Below are positions 9,452-19,969 of a DNA stretch of 64,000 bases, piece after piece; position 1 is the first letter of the stretch, and each line of letters starts with the position of its first letter. A program made the translations under genes and the position numbers. Origin of the DNA: Spongiivirga sp046524175 (GTDB lineage Bacteria; Bacteroidota; Bacteroidia; Flavobacteriales; Flavobacteriaceae); contig NZ_JBEFZF010000009.1 of NCBI RefSeq assembly GCF_046524175.1, positions 1 through 64,000 of the forward strand. Direction: 5' to 3'. The notes beneath the pieces are model-generated. The model did not search any database. It saw only the letters and a list, made by a program, of their open reading frames with translations, and was not told the DNA's origin.

Positions 9452-12400
9452 TTAGAAGTTTAGTTCTTCCTTACGAGCCATAATCTCATCGTATTCCTCT
9501 TTCGACCCTACAATGATATTATCATAATCACGCATACCGGTACCGGCTGGTATCTTATGGCCAACAATTACATTTTCTTTCAATCCTTCAAGCGTATCAA
9601 CCTTACCACTTACCGCTGCCTCATTCAATACCTTAGTAGTTTCCTGGAAGGAAGCTGCTGATATAAACGATTTCGTTTGAAGCGATGCTCTGGTAATACC
9701 TTGCAATATTGGTGTAGCAGTCGCAGGTTGCGCATCTCTTGCTACTACCAAGTTCTTATCTTCCCGACGTAAGATCGAATTTTCATCTCTTAGTTCACGA
9801 GAAGTAATGATCTGACCTGCTTTCAAGTTTTCTGAATCACCAGCGTCTTCTACAACTTTCTTACCAAAAATGGCATCATTTTCTTCAATAAAGTCATATT
9901 TGTGTACTAGTTGATTTTCTAAGAAAATAGTATCTCCCTGATCCTGAATCTTCACTTTACGCATCATTTGACGTACTACAACTTCAAAGTGCTTATCGTT
10001 AATTTTTACACCTTGCAGTCGGTACACTTCCTGAACCTCGTTTACTAAGTATTGCTGTACAGCCGATGGCCCCTTGATATTCAAGATATCTTCAGGAGTA
10101 ATTGATCCATCTGATAACGGCATACCTGCACGTACATAATCATTTTCTTGTACAAGAATTTGATTAGAAAGTTTCACCAAGTACTTCTTAATTTCACCTA
10201 GTTTGCTTTCAACAATAATTTCACGGTTACCACGCTTAATTTTACCAAATGACACAACACCATCAATTTCACTTACAACAGCTGGATTTGATGGGTTACG
10301 CGCTTCGAAAAGCTCAGTAACTCGAGGAAGACCACCCGTAATATCACCCGCTTTAGCAGACTTACGAGGAATCTTAACCAATACCTTACCTTCTTTAATT
10401 TTCTCGCCATCATCAACCATTATGTGCGCACCAACCGGAAGGTTGTACGAACGTAAGGTCTCTCCTTTTGAGTCTTGAATTAATAAAGTTGGTATTAATT
10501 TCTTATTTCTAGATTCCGAAATCACCTTTTCTTGGAAACCAGTCTGCTCATCGATCTCGATCTGGTATGTGATACCTTGCTCGATATTTTCGTAAGCAAT
10601 TTTACCTGGGAATTCTGAGATGATTACCCCGTTATATGGATCCCACTGACAAACAACATCTCCCTTTTTCAAGGTCTGTCCATCTTTTACAAAAATGGTA
10701 GAACCATAAGGCACATTGTTTGTACTTAATGTAATTCCTGTTTTCTTATCAATTAATCTTGCCTCAGTTGTACGAGAGATCACTACATCAATCTCATTTC
10801 CTTCAGCATCCTGGCTTTTAACTGTTTTCAGTTCGTCAATTTCTAACTTACCATCAAACTTAACAGCCAATTTATTCTCTTCAGAAATGTTACCTGCAAT
10901 ACCACCCACATGGAAGGTACGGAGTGTTAACTGTGTACCAGGCTCACCAATTGACTGAGCCGCTACAACACCTACAGCCTCACCACGTTGTACCATTTTA
11001 CCGGTAGCCAGGTTACGGCCATAACATTTAGCACAGATACCTTTCTTCGCTTCACATGTTAATGGCGAACGCACTTCAAGGCTTTCAATAGGACTCTCGT
11101 TTAATTTTTTAACGACATCCTCTTTGATTTCCTCTCCAGCAGATACTAACAACTCTTCATTAAGCGGATTGTATACATCGTGTAATGAAATACGACCAAG
11201 TACACGCTCACCTAGTGATTCAACAACTTCGTCATTTTTCTTTAATGGTTCTACAACAACACCGCGCAGTGTATGACAGTCATCGATATTAATAATAACA
11301 TCTTGAGATACATCTACCAAACGACGTGTTAGGTAACCCGCATCCGCAGTTTTAAGTGCGGTATCTGCAAGACCTTTACGTGCACCGTGTGTAGAGATAA
11401 AGTATTCAAGAATCGATAGTCCTTCTTTAAAGTTAGAAAGAATCGGGTTTTCAATAATTTCACCACCACCGGCAGTCGATTTTTTAGGCTTAGCCATCAA
11501 ACCACGCATACCTGTAAGCTGGCGAATCTGCTCTTTCGATCCACGTGCTCCTGAATCAAGCATCATGAACACCGAGTTAAATCCTTGCTGATCTTCACTA
11601 ATACGCTTCATTGACAATTCAGTCAAGTTCGCATTGGTTGAAGTCCAGATATCAATAACCTGATTATATCGTTCGTTATTGGTAATAAGACCCATGTTAT
11701 AGTTGGTAATAATTCCACCAACCTGATCATTAGCCTCATCGATCATTTTTTGCTTTTCTGGAGGAATAATAATATCACCTAAACTAAATGATAATCCACC
11801 TCTAAATGCAAACCCGTACCCTAGTGCTTTTATCTCATCTAAAAACGCAGCGGTTGTAGGAACATCAGTTGCTTTTAAAACATCACCGATGATATCACGA
11901 AGTGCCTTTTTAGTCAATACCTTGTTAATGAAACCTGCAGCTTCAGGTACTTTTTCGTTGAAAAGTACACGACCTACAGTCGTTTCAATAATTTGAGGTA
12001 CTAACTCACCTTCTTCATTAAAATCTTTTGCACGTATTTTAATACCTGCATTCAATTCAACTACACCTTCGTTGTAAGCCATAGTCACCTCTTCATCAGA
12101 ATAGAAAGTAAGGCCTTCACCTTTCACTTTGTATTCTTTAGTTGACTTTTTAAGTTTGGTCATGTAGTACAGACCTAATACCATATCCTGAGATGGTACC
12201 GTAATTGGCGAACCATTTGCTGGGTTTAAGATATTGTGTGATGCAAGCATTAAAAGCTGCGCTTCTAAGATTGCTTCTGGACCTAGTGGCAAGTGCACCG
12301 CCATCTGATCACCATCAAAATCCGCATTAAATGCCGTACATACTAATGGATGCAATTGGATTGCTTTACCCTCAATAAGCTTCGGCTGGAATGCCTGGAT

Positions 12401-13750
12401 ACCTAAACGGTGAAGCGTAGGAGCACGGTTTAGTAATACTGGATGTCCTTTAAGAACATTCTCCAAGATATCCCAAACTACCGGCTCTTTTCTATCTATA
12501 ATTTTCTTTGCAGATTTTACAGTTTTTACAATTCCGCGCTCAATTAGTTTTCTAATGATAAACGGCTTGTAAAGCTCTGCTGCCATGTCTTTTGGCAGTC
12601 CGCATTCGAATAACTTTAATTCTGGCCCTACAACAATTACAGAACGTGCAGAGTAATCAACACGCTTACCAAGTAAGTTTTGACGAAAACGACCTTGCTT
12701 ACCTTTTAATGAATCTGATAATGATTTAAGTGGACGGTTAGAATCAGTTTTTACGGCTGATGCTTTGCGCGTATTATCGAATAAAGAATCTACAGATTCT
12801 TGAAGCATACGCTTTTCGTTACGCAAAATCACCTCTGGTGCTTTAATCTCTACTAAACGCTTTAAACGATTGTTTCGAATGATCACACGACGATATAAAT
12901 CGTTCAAATCAGAGGTTGCAAAACGACCACCATCTAACGGCACTAACGGACGTAATTCTGGCGGAATTACAGGCACTACTTTCATGATCATCCACTCTGG
13001 GCGGTTCTCACGGTTTAGATTAGCCTCACGTAACGACTCAACAACCTGAAGACGCTTTAAAGCCTCTGTTTTACGTTGCTTAGAAGTTTCTGTGTTTGCT
13101 TTATGACGTAATTGGAATGATAACTCATCAAGATCAATACGCTGTAATAATTCAATCAAACATTCAGCACCCATTTTGGCGATGAACTTGTTAGGATCTG
13201 AATCTTCTAAATATTGATTCTCCTGAGGAATTGTTTCAAGAATGTTCAAGTATTCTTCCTCAGTTAAGAAATCCATTTTTTGTAATGGCTCTCCTTCTTC
13301 ATTTTTAGCAATACCTGCTTGAATTACTACATAACGCTCGTAGTAAATGATCATATCTAATTTCTTAGATGGTAATCCTAAAAGGTATCCTATTTTGTTA
13401 GGTAACGAACGGAAGTACCAAATGTGTGCCACCGGCACAACAAGGTTAATATGACCTACGCGATCACGACGTACTTTCTTTTCAGTTACTTCTACACCAC
13501 AACGATCACAAACGATCCCCTTATAACGAATACGCTTATACTTACCACAAGCACATTCGTAATCCTTCACAGGACCGAAAATACGCTCACAGAAAAGTCC
13601 GTCACGCTCTGGTTTGTGCGTACGATAGTTAATCGTTTCCGGTTTTAGCACCTCACCTCTCGATTCCGCTAAAATAGCTTCAGGAGATGCTAATCCGATT
13701 GAGATCTTGTCAAATCTTTTTGGTGTATTCTTATCTTTATTTCTAGCCAT
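9452..13750 (-). CDS. rpoC: RNA polymerase subunit beta'
   Basis: 1,432 residues, the catalytic beta' subunit. Visible are the N-terminal zinc ribbon (CACGKYKRIRYKGIVCDRCG), the active-site loop NADFDGDQMAVHLPL that binds catalytic Mg2+, the NRAPTLHRLGIQAF segment, the bridge-helix/trigger-loop region (SIGEPGTQLTLRTFHVGG) and the second zinc site (C...CEAKKGICAKCYG). It follows rpoB by a 77-base gap and is the last gene before the operon terminator. Length and domain order are typical for Bacteroidota. Confidence 0.99.
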   Translation of the reverse strand: MARNKDKNTPKRFDKISIGLASPEAILAESRGEVLKPETINYRTHKPERDGLFCERIFGPVKDYECACGKYKRIRYKGIVCDRCGVEVTEKKVRRDRVGHINLVVPVAHIWYFRSLPNKIGYLLGLPSKKLDMIIYYERYVVIQAGIAKNEEGEPLQKMDFLTEEEYLNILETIPQENQYLEDSDPNKFIAKMGAECLIELLQRIDLDELSFQLRHKANTETSKQRKTEALKRLQVVESLREANLNRENRPEWMIMKVVPVIPPELRPLVPLDGGRFATSDLNDLYRRVIIRNNRLKRLVEIKAPEVILRNEKRMLQESVDSLFDNTRKASAVKTDSNRPLKSLSDSLKGKQGRFRQNLLGKRVDYSARSVIVVGPELKLFECGLPKDMAAELYKPFIIRKLIERGIVKTVKSAKKIIDRKEPVVWDILENVLKGHPVLLNRAPTLHRLGIQAFQPKLIEGKAIQLHPLVCTAFNADFDGDQMAVHLPLGPEAILEAQLLMLASHNILNPANGSPITVPSQDMVLGLYYMTKLKKSTKEYKVKGEGLTFYSDEEVTMAYNEGVVELNAGIKIRAKDFNEEGELVPQIIETTVGRVLFNEKVPEAAGFINKVLTKKALRDIIGDVLKATDVPTTAAFLDEIKALGYGFAFRGGLSFSLGDIIIPPEKQKMIDEANDQVGGIITNYNMGLITNNERYNQVIDIWTSTNANLTELSMKRISEDQQGFNSVFMMLDSGARGSKEQIRQLTGMRGLMAKPKKSTAGGGEIIENPILSNFKEGLSILEYFISTHGARKGLADTALKTADAGYLTRRLVDVSQDVIINIDDCHTLRGVVVEPLKKNDEVVESLGERVLGRISLHDVYNPLNEELLVSAGEEIKEDVVKKLNESPIESLEVRSPLTCEAKKGICAKCYGRNLATGKMVQRGEAVGVVAAQSIGEPGTQLTLRTFHVGGIAGNISEENKLAVKFDGKLEIDELKTVKSQDAEGNEIDVVISRTTEARLIDKKTGITLSTNNVPYGSTIFVKDGQTLKKGDVVCQWDPYNGVIISEFPGKIAYENIEQGITYQIEIDEQTGFQEKVISESRNKKLIPTLLIQDSKGETLRSYNLPVGAHIMVDDGEKIKEGKVLVKIPRKSAKAGDITGGLPRVTELFEARNPSNPAVVSEIDGVVSFGKIKRGNREIIVESKLGEIKKYLVKLSNQILVQENDYVRAGMPLSDGSITPEDILNIKGPSAVQQYLVNEVQEVYRLQGVKINDKHFEVVVRQMMRKVKIQDQGDTIFLENQLVHKYDFIEENDAIFGKKVVEDAGDSENLKAGQIITSRELRDENSILRREDKNLVVARDAQPATATPILQGITRASLQTKSFISAASFQETTKVLNEAAVSGKVDTLEGLKENVIVGHKIPAGTGMRDYDNIIVGSKEEYDEIMARKEELNF

Positions 13751-13786
13751 GATATATGGTGATATAAATTTTTAATGTGATTAAAC

Positions 13787-13810
13787 CACACTTCGACTAC
13801 GCTTAGTGTG
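13787..13810. repeat. Short palindromic element between rpoB and rpoC
   Basis: CACACT (13787-13792) faces AGTGTG (13805-13810) around TTCGACTACGCTT. The core resembles the TCGACTGCGCTC-type palindromes found in the trp operon of this window, so it may be a degenerate member. It sits in the rpoB-rpoC spacer and forms a small hairpin in the mRNA. Confidence 0.5.
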
Positions 13811-13827
13811 ATACTCCATGTACGTGC

Positions 13828-16800
13828 TTACTCTTCTAGTCTGATATCTAAACCAAGACCTTTAAGTTCGTGCATTAGTACGTTAAATGATTCTGGTAAA
13901 CCAGGTTCTGGCATTGCCTCGCCTTTTACAATACTTTCGTATGTTTTGGCACGACCAATAACATCATCCGATTTAACAGTTAAGATCTCACGTAATGTGC
14001 TCGACGCTCCGTAGGCTTCAAGAGCCCAAACTTCCATCTCACCAAAACGCTGACCACCAAACTGTGCTTTACCACCTAATGGTTGTTGCGTAATTAAGGA
14101 GTATGGTCCGATAGAACGTGCGTGCATCTTATCATCAACCATGTGACCTAATTTTAACATATAGATCACACCAACTGTTGCAGGTTGGTCAAAACGATCA
14201 CCAGTACCACCATCATATAAATAGGTGTGACCAAATCGTGGAATACCAGCTTCATCAGTCAATTCGTTGATCTCGTCAAGTGAAGCACCATCAAAAATTG
14301 GAGTAGCGAACTTCTTACCAATTTTTTGACCTGCCCAACCTAATACGGTTTCATAAATCTGACCAATGTTCATACGTGATGGTACCCCTAATGGGTTCAA
14401 CACGATATCAACCGGAGTACCATCTTCTAAGAATGGCATATCTTCCTGACGTACGATACGAGCAACAATACCTTTGTTACCGTGACGACCCGCCATTTTA
14501 TCTCCTACTTTTAGTTTTCTCTTTTTAGCGATATACACTTTTGCAAGCTTGATGATTCCTGAAGGAAGTTCATCACCCACTGAAATGGTAAACTTGTCGC
14601 GACGTAATGCACCTTGAAGATCGTTTTCTTTGATCTTGTAGTTGTGAATTAAATCGGCTACCAATTCGTTTGCATCACTATCAGTAGTCCATACACCACC
14701 TGTTAGGTGATTATAGTCGTCTACTGCGTTCAGCATTTTTAAGGTAAATTTCTTTCCTTTCGGAAGAATTTCTTCGCCTAAATCATTTTGAACACCTTGA
14801 CATGTTTTTCCGTTAACGATGCTAAACAACTTATCAATAAGTGTATTACGTAGCTCGTTAAACTTAGAATTATATGCCATATCAAGCGCTGCAATATCTT
14901 CCTTATCTTGAGCTCGCTTGCGCTTGTCTTTAATTGCTCTTTCAAACAATTTTTTATCGATTACAACACCACGTAATGAAGGAGAAGCTTTTAACGAAGC
15001 ATCTTTTACATCACCAGCTTTATCTCCAAAGATCGCACGAAGTAATTTTTCTTCCGGTGTAGGATCGGATTCACCCTTAGGAGTAATCTTACCTATTAAG
15101 ATATCACCAGGTTTTACCTCGGCACCAATACGAATCATACCATGCTCATCAAGGTCTTTTGTTGCCTCTTCAGAAACGTTTGGTATGTCATTGGTCAACT
15201 CTTCATTACCTAATTTGGTATCTCTAACTTCTAACGAATATTCATCAATATGAATAGAAGTAAAGATGTCATCGCGAACCACTTTTTCAGAGATCACAAT
15301 CGCATCCTCAAAGTTATATCCTTTCCAAGGCATAAATGCTACTTTCATGTTACGACCCAATGCTAGTTCACCAGCTTGTGTCGCATACCCTTCACATAAT
15401 ACTTGACCTTTTTTCACCTTGTCACCTTTAGCAACAATCGGCTTTAAGTTAATCGAAGTACCTTGGTTTGTTTTTCTAAACTTGATTAAGTTGTAGCTCT
15501 TGCTATCGCCATCGAAGCTTACTAACTGCTCACGATCACTACGGTTGTAGTTAATAGTGATCATATTAGCATCTACATACTCAACAACACCATCGCCTTC
15601 AGCATTGATCAATACTCTAGAATCTGACGCTACCTGTCTTTCAAGGCCAGTACCTACAATTGGGGAATCAGGACGTAATAACGGAACGGCCTGACGCATC
15701 ATGTTCGATCCCATCAATGCACGGTTCGCATCATCATGCTCTAAGAACGGAATTAACGAAGCCGAAATAGAAGCGATCTGGTTAGGAGCCACATCTGTAT
15801 AATGTACTTCAGACGGATCTACCACTGGGAAGTCACCTTCTTCACGTGCAATTACGCGATCAGCATCTATTTTACCTTTTTCATTTAGAGGAATATTCGC
15901 TTGCGCGATTCGTTTTCCTTCTTCCTCTTCAGCACTTAAATACTTATATTCCGCAGTATTAACAACACCATCTTTTACTTCGCGATATGGTGTCTCTAAG
16001 AATCCCATTGAGTTTACCTTCGCAAACACTCCAAGTGAGGATATCAAACCAATATTTGGACCTTCAGGAGTTTCAATAGGACAAAGTCTACCGTAGTGTG
16101 TATAGTGTACGTCACGTACCTCAAAACCAGCACGCTCACGAGATAAACCACCCGGACCAAGAGCCGATAAACGGCGCTTATGAGTAATCTCTGCTAGTGG
16201 ATTTGTTTGATCCATAAACTGAGATAGCTGGTTGGTACCAAAGAACGAATTGATTACAGACGAAAGTGTCTTCGCATTAATCAAGTCGATTGGAGTAAAT
16301 ACCTCGTTATCGCGAACGTTCATACGCTCACGAATAGTGCGCGCCATACGTGCAAGACCAACACCAAATTGTGATGAAAGTTGCTCACCAACAGTACGTA
16401 CACGACGGTTAGATAAGTGATCGATATCATCAATCTCCGCTTTAGAGTTGATTAATTCGATCAAATACTTTACGATCGTAATAATATCAAGTTTCGTTAG
16501 CACTTGCTTATCCATTCCAATATCAAGTCCTAACTTTTTGTTCATTCTGTATCGACCTACCTCACCTAAATTGTAACGCTGATCAGAGAAGAATAACTTG
16601 TCGATTATTCCACGAGCAGTTTCTTCATCTGGTGGTTCAGCATTACGAAGCTGACGGTAAATATGCTCTACCGCTTCTTTTTCAGAGTTGGTAGGATCTT
16701 TTTGCAAGGTGTTATAAATAATTGCGTAATCACCTTGTTGTGAGTTTTCTTTATGAAGAAGGATGATCTTAACATCAGCATCGACGATTTCATCAACATG

Positions 16801-17640
16801 TTCCTTCTCTAAAACAGTATCACGATCAAGAACGATCTCATTACGTTCAATCGATACTACTTCTCCTGTATCTTCATCAACGAAATCTTCATGCCATGTT
16901 TTCAATACACGAGCAGCTAATCGTCGACCAAGCACTTTCTTGAGTCCACTTTTTGAAACTTTCACCTCTTCTGCAAGGTCAAAAATTTCAAGAATATCTT
17001 TATCGCGCTCGAAACCGATTGCACGGAAAAGTGTTGTTACAGGTAATTTTTTCTTACGATCAATATACGCATACATTACGCTATTGATGTCTGTTGCAAA
17101 TTCAATCCATGATCCTTTAAATGGGATAACACGGGCAGAATACAACTTGGTTCCATTGGCGTGGAATGACTGACCAAAGAATACACCCGGAGATCGGTGC
17201 AACTGAGATACTACCACACGCTCTGCACCATTGATCACAAAGGTACCAGAAGGTGTCATATAAGGTATTACACCAAGATACACATCTTGTACGATCGTCT
17301 CAAAATCTTCATGTTCAGGATCAGTACAGTATAATTTTAGGCGTGATTTAAGTGGCACACTATAGGTTAATCCCCTTTCAATACACTCTTGAATAGTATA
17401 GCGAGGCGGATCAACAAAATAGTCAATAAATTCGAGGACGAATTGGTTACGGGTGTCCGTAATTGGGAAGTTCTCCATGAAGGTATTATAAAGACCTTCA
17501 TTACCTCTCTGTTCAGATTTAGTTTCTAATTGGAAGAAATCCTGAAACGATTTGATCTGAATGTCAAGAAAATCCGGGTAAGCCGGCGTGTTCTTGGCTG
17601 AGGCGAAGTTTACTCTTTCAGTCTGATTTTTGAACATCAA
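13828..17640 (-). CDS. rpoB: RNA polymerase subunit beta
   Basis: 1,270 residues, the beta subunit of RNA polymerase. The rifampicin-binding region is intact (FFGTNQLSQFMDQTNPLAEI, then THKRRLSALGPGGLSRERAG). It also has GRLCPIETPEGPNIGLI, the MPWKGYNFEDAI segment and the C-terminal GGKAQFGGQRFGEMEVWALE motif. Cluster II residues look wild type (SALGPGGL), so nothing suggests rifampicin resistance. It is preceded by a 130-base spacer after rplL holding a strong hairpin, and followed by rpoC. Confidence 0.99.
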   Translation of the reverse strand: MMFKNQTERVNFASAKNTPAYPDFLDIQIKSFQDFFQLETKSEQRGNEGLYNTFMENFPITDTRNQFVLEFIDYFVDPPRYTIQECIERGLTYSVPLKSRLKLYCTDPEHEDFETIVQDVYLGVIPYMTPSGTFVINGAERVVVSQLHRSPGVFFGQSFHANGTKLYSARVIPFKGSWIEFATDINSVMYAYIDRKKKLPVTTLFRAIGFERDKDILEIFDLAEEVKVSKSGLKKVLGRRLAARVLKTWHEDFVDEDTGEVVSIERNEIVLDRDTVLEKEHVDEIVDADVKIILLHKENSQQGDYAIIYNTLQKDPTNSEKEAVEHIYRQLRNAEPPDEETARGIIDKLFFSDQRYNLGEVGRYRMNKKLGLDIGMDKQVLTKLDIITIVKYLIELINSKAEIDDIDHLSNRRVRTVGEQLSSQFGVGLARMARTIRERMNVRDNEVFTPIDLINAKTLSSVINSFFGTNQLSQFMDQTNPLAEITHKRRLSALGPGGLSRERAGFEVRDVHYTHYGRLCPIETPEGPNIGLISSLGVFAKVNSMGFLETPYREVKDGVVNTAEYKYLSAEEEEGKRIAQANIPLNEKGKIDADRVIAREEGDFPVVDPSEVHYTDVAPNQIASISASLIPFLEHDDANRALMGSNMMRQAVPLLRPDSPIVGTGLERQVASDSRVLINAEGDGVVEYVDANMITINYNRSDREQLVSFDGDSKSYNLIKFRKTNQGTSINLKPIVAKGDKVKKGQVLCEGYATQAGELALGRNMKVAFMPWKGYNFEDAIVISEKVVRDDIFTSIHIDEYSLEVRDTKLGNEELTNDIPNVSEEATKDLDEHGMIRIGAEVKPGDILIGKITPKGESDPTPEEKLLRAIFGDKAGDVKDASLKASPSLRGVVIDKKLFERAIKDKRKRAQDKEDIAALDMAYNSKFNELRNTLIDKLFSIVNGKTCQGVQNDLGEEILPKGKKFTLKMLNAVDDYNHLTGGVWTTDSDANELVADLIHNYKIKENDLQGALRRDKFTISVGDELPSGIIKLAKVYIAKKRKLKVGDKMAGRHGNKGIVARIVRQEDMPFLEDGTPVDIVLNPLGVPSRMNIGQIYETVLGWAGQKIGKKFATPIFDGASLDEINELTDEAGIPRFGHTYLYDGGTGDRFDQPATVGVIYMLKLGHMVDDKMHARSIGPYSLITQQPLGGKAQFGGQRFGEMEVWALEAYGASSTLREILTVKSDDVIGRAKTYESIVKGEAMPEPGLPESFNVLMHELKGLGLDIRLEE

Positions 17641-17702
17641 TGGACAATATTTTGATTACAATGAAAAAAATGCCGTACAAGAAACGTTCTTATACGTAAA
17701 AG

Positions 17703-17746
17703 GGTTTAGGCCTTATCCCGATTGTCGTCGAGAAAAGGCCTAAACC
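17703..17746 (-). promoter_or_regulatory. rplL-rpoB intercistronic hairpin (possible attenuator or processing site)
   Basis: A perfect 12-bp inverted repeat (GGTTTAGGCCTT at 17703-17714, AAGGCCTAAACC at 17735-17746) encloses a 20-base loop. On the transcribed strand it is followed by CTTTTACG, only four U residues. In E. coli the same spacer holds a partial terminator and an RNase III site that adjust rpoBC relative to ribosomal proteins. A similar job here is inferred from position alone. Confidence 0.6.
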
Positions 17747-17770
17747 AAAATCTATTGGCGTTGGCCGAGC

Positions 17771-18148
17771 TTACTTAAGCTCAACCTCTGCTCCTGCTTC
17801 TTCTAAAGAAGACTTAAGTCCTTCTGCTTCGTCTTTAGCAACACCTTCCTTAATTGGAGATGGAGCATTATCAACTAAACCTTTTGCATCTTTAAGACCT
17901 AAACCAGTAAGTTCTTTAACTAGCTTTACTACAGCTAATTTAGAAGCACCAGCGGCTTTAAGGATTACGTCGAATTCAGTTTTCTCTTCAGCAGCTTCAC
18001 CACCAGCAGCAGCGCCACCAGCAGCAACAGCTACAGCCGCAGCTGCAGGCTCGATACCGTACTCTTCTTTTAAAATATCAGCTAACTCATTAACTTCTTT
18101 TACTGTCAAGTTAACTAACTGTTCTGCAAAATCTTTTAAATCTGCCAT
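17771..18148 (-). CDS. rplL: 50S ribosomal protein bL12 (L7/L12)
   Basis: 125 residues, the multicopy stalk protein that recruits translational GTPases. The N-terminal dimerisation domain (MADLKDFAEQLVNLTVKEVN) is followed by the Ala/Gly-rich hinge (about 34-52) and the conserved C-terminal domain (KTEFDVILKAAGASKLAVVK and LGLKDAKGLVDNAPSPIKEG). It follows rplJ, its binding partner, by 56 bases, as in nearly all bacteria. Confidence 0.98.
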   Translation of the reverse strand: MADLKDFAEQLVNLTVKEVNELADILKEEYGIEPAAAAVAVAAGGAAAGGEAAEEKTEFDVILKAAGASKLAVVKLVKELTGLGLKDAKGLVDNAPSPIKEGVAKDEAEGLKSSLEEAGAEVELK

Positions 18149-18204
18149 TTCTATCGTTTTTGTAATTTTTAAAATATAATTTAATCTAAGTGCGTACTAT
18201 TTTA

Positions 18205-18726
18205 TTAACCCTCTTTTTCAGATAAGGTCTTAAGAATACCTGAAAGCTTGCTACCACTACCTTTAAGTGCAGAGATAACATTTTTAGCAGGCGATTGAAG
18301 TAAGGTAATAACTTCTCCAATCAACTCTTCTTTAGACTTAATTTCTACAAGGGTATCAAGTTGGTCGTCACCAACAAAAATTGCTTCTTCTACGAAAGCA
18401 CCTTTTAATAAAGGCTTTTCTGATTTTTTACGAAATGTTTTAATCACTTTCGCAGGCGCATTACCTACTTCCGATAACATTAAAGAAGTATTTCCTTTTA
18501 ATGTTTCTGGTAAGTTGCCAAAATCTTTGTCAGAAGCTTCCATTGCTTTTGCAAGCAAGGTGTTTTTAACTACGGCTAACTTTACATTAGCTTTAAAACA
18601 TGCACGACGTAATTTTGAAGTCGTGTCTGCATCTAATCCTGAAATATCTGCTAAATAGATATTCGCATTATCAGCTAACTGCGCAGTTAAGTCATTAATT
18701 ACTTGTGATTTTTCTTCTCTTGTCAT
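18205..18726 (-). CDS. rplJ: 50S ribosomal protein uL10
   Basis: 173 residues, the base of the L7/L12 stalk. It begins MTREEKSQVINDL and shows the family core LRRACFKANVKLAVVKNTLL, with a C-terminal helix region that binds bL12 dimers. It lies 24 bases after rplA and upstream of rplL. In other bacteria the uL10-bL12 complex represses its own mRNA. The leader here is too short to show a recognisable site. Confidence 0.97.
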   Translation of the reverse strand: MTREEKSQVINDLTAQLADNANIYLADISGLDADTTSKLRRACFKANVKLAVVKNTLLAKAMEASDKDFGNLPETLKGNTSLMLSEVGNAPAKVIKTFRKKSEKPLLKGAFVEEAIFVGDDQLDTLVEIKSKEELIGEVITLLQSPAKNVISALKGSGSKLSGILKTLSEKEG

Positions 18727-18750
18727 GATTACTAAATCTTAAACTACCAA

Positions 18751-19440
18751 TTAAACTGTTTTAGGATCAATCGCGATACCTGGACTCATTGTACTAGACA
18801 TGAATATACTTTTAATGTAAGTACCTTTTGCTGTAGAAGGTTTTAGCTTCACTAAAGTTGATAACAACTCGTGCGCGTTACCTGCAATTTTATCAGCACT
18901 AAACGAAGCCTTAGCAATTGAAGCATGTACAATACCAGTTTTATCAACTTTAAAGTCAATTTTACCAGCCTTAACTTCTTTTACTGCTTTAGCCACATCC
19001 ATAGTAACAGTACCAGTCTTTGGGTTCGGCATTAAACCACGAGGACCTAACACTCTACCTAAAGGACCTAATTTACCCATTACACTAGGCATGGTGATAA
19101 TTACGTCAACATCTGTCCAACCACCTTTAATTTTAGTTAGATACTCATCAAGGCCAACATAGTCAGCGCCTGCTTCTTTAGCATCTGCTTCTTTATCAGG
19201 TGTTACTAATGCAAGTACTTTTACATCCTTACCGGTACCATGTGGTAATGTTACCACACCACGCACCATTTGATTTGCTTTACGCGGATCAACTCCTAAA
19301 CGCACAGCGACATCAACAGAAGCATCGAACTTTACATTGGTGATTTCTTTAACCAAAGCGGAAGCATCTTCGACAGAATACAACGTATTTTTATCAACTT
19401 TTGCTCTGGCTTCTTTTTGTTTCTTTGTTAATCTTGCCAT
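18751..19440 (-). CDS. rplA: 50S ribosomal protein uL1
   Basis: 229 residues, the L1 stalk protein that contacts E-site tRNA. The family signature is clear (MGKLGPLGRVLGPRGLMPNP followed by KTGTV), along with VRLGVDPRKANQMVRG near residue 50. It lies directly after rplK with an 18-base gap. uL1 is a translational repressor of its operon in other bacteria, but I could not identify a convincing L1-binding mimic in the 73-base rplK leader. Confidence 0.98.
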   Translation of the reverse strand: MARLTKKQKEARAKVDKNTLYSVEDASALVKEITNVKFDASVDVAVRLGVDPRKANQMVRGVVTLPHGTGKDVKVLALVTPDKEADAKEAGADYVGLDEYLTKIKGGWTDVDVIITMPSVMGKLGPLGRVLGPRGLMPNPKTGTVTMDVAKAVKEVKAGKIDFKVDKTGIVHASIAKASFSADKIAGNAHELLSTLVKLKPSTAKGTYIKSIFMSSTMSPGIAIDPKTV

Positions 19441-19458
19441 TGTCTTTTCTTTTCTAGA

Positions 19459-19896
19459 TTAAAAAGGTTTAGGACCTGAAACTTTAAGTCCCATTGATCT
19501 TGCTGTACCGGCAACCATGCTCATAGCAGACTCGATAGTAAAGGCATTTAAATCTGCCATTTTATCTTCTGCAATTGCTTTCACTTGGTCCCAGCTTACG
19601 CTAGCTACCTTTTTTCGGTTTGGTTCGCCAGATCCTTTTTTAATCTTAGCTGCTTCCATTAGCTGAACTGCTGCAGGGGCTGTTTTGATTACAAATTCAA
19701 ATGATTTGTCTTTGTAAACGGTGATCACAACCGGAAGTACTTTTCCCGGTTTGTCCTGAGTTCTAGCATTGAACTGCTTACAGAACTCCATAATGTTCAC
19801 ACCAGCAGCACCTAAAGCGGGTCCAACCGGTGGCGACGGATTCGCAGCACCTCCCCGAACTTGTAATTTAACTACTTTGTCAACTTCTTTTGCCAT
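19459..19896 (-). CDS. rplK: 50S ribosomal protein uL11
   Basis: 145 residues, binds 23S rRNA at the GTPase-associated centre together with uL10. It has the conserved N-terminus LQVRGGAANPSPPVGPALG, the GVNIMEFCKQFNART segment and the C-terminal GTARSMGLKVSG. Proline and glycine spacing in the N-terminal domain is normal. It lies between nusG (73-base gap) and rplA. Confidence 0.98.
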   Translation of the reverse strand: MAKEVDKVVKLQVRGGAANPSPPVGPALGAAGVNIMEFCKQFNARTQDKPGKVLPVVITVYKDKSFEFVIKTAPAAVQLMEAAKIKKGSGEPNRKKVASVSWDQVKAIAEDKMADLNAFTIESAMSMVAGTARSMGLKVSGPKPF

Positions 19897-19969
19897 TTTA
19901 CTAAATTTAGATTGGTATGCCCCTCATATTTGGAAGCTAGAGCGACCTACCTATATAACTATGTAACAA

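Noticed and set aside
10203..17173. Plus-strand ORFs inside rpoC and rpoB
   Set aside because: Antisense shadows of highly conserved coding sequence without starts or motifs of their own.
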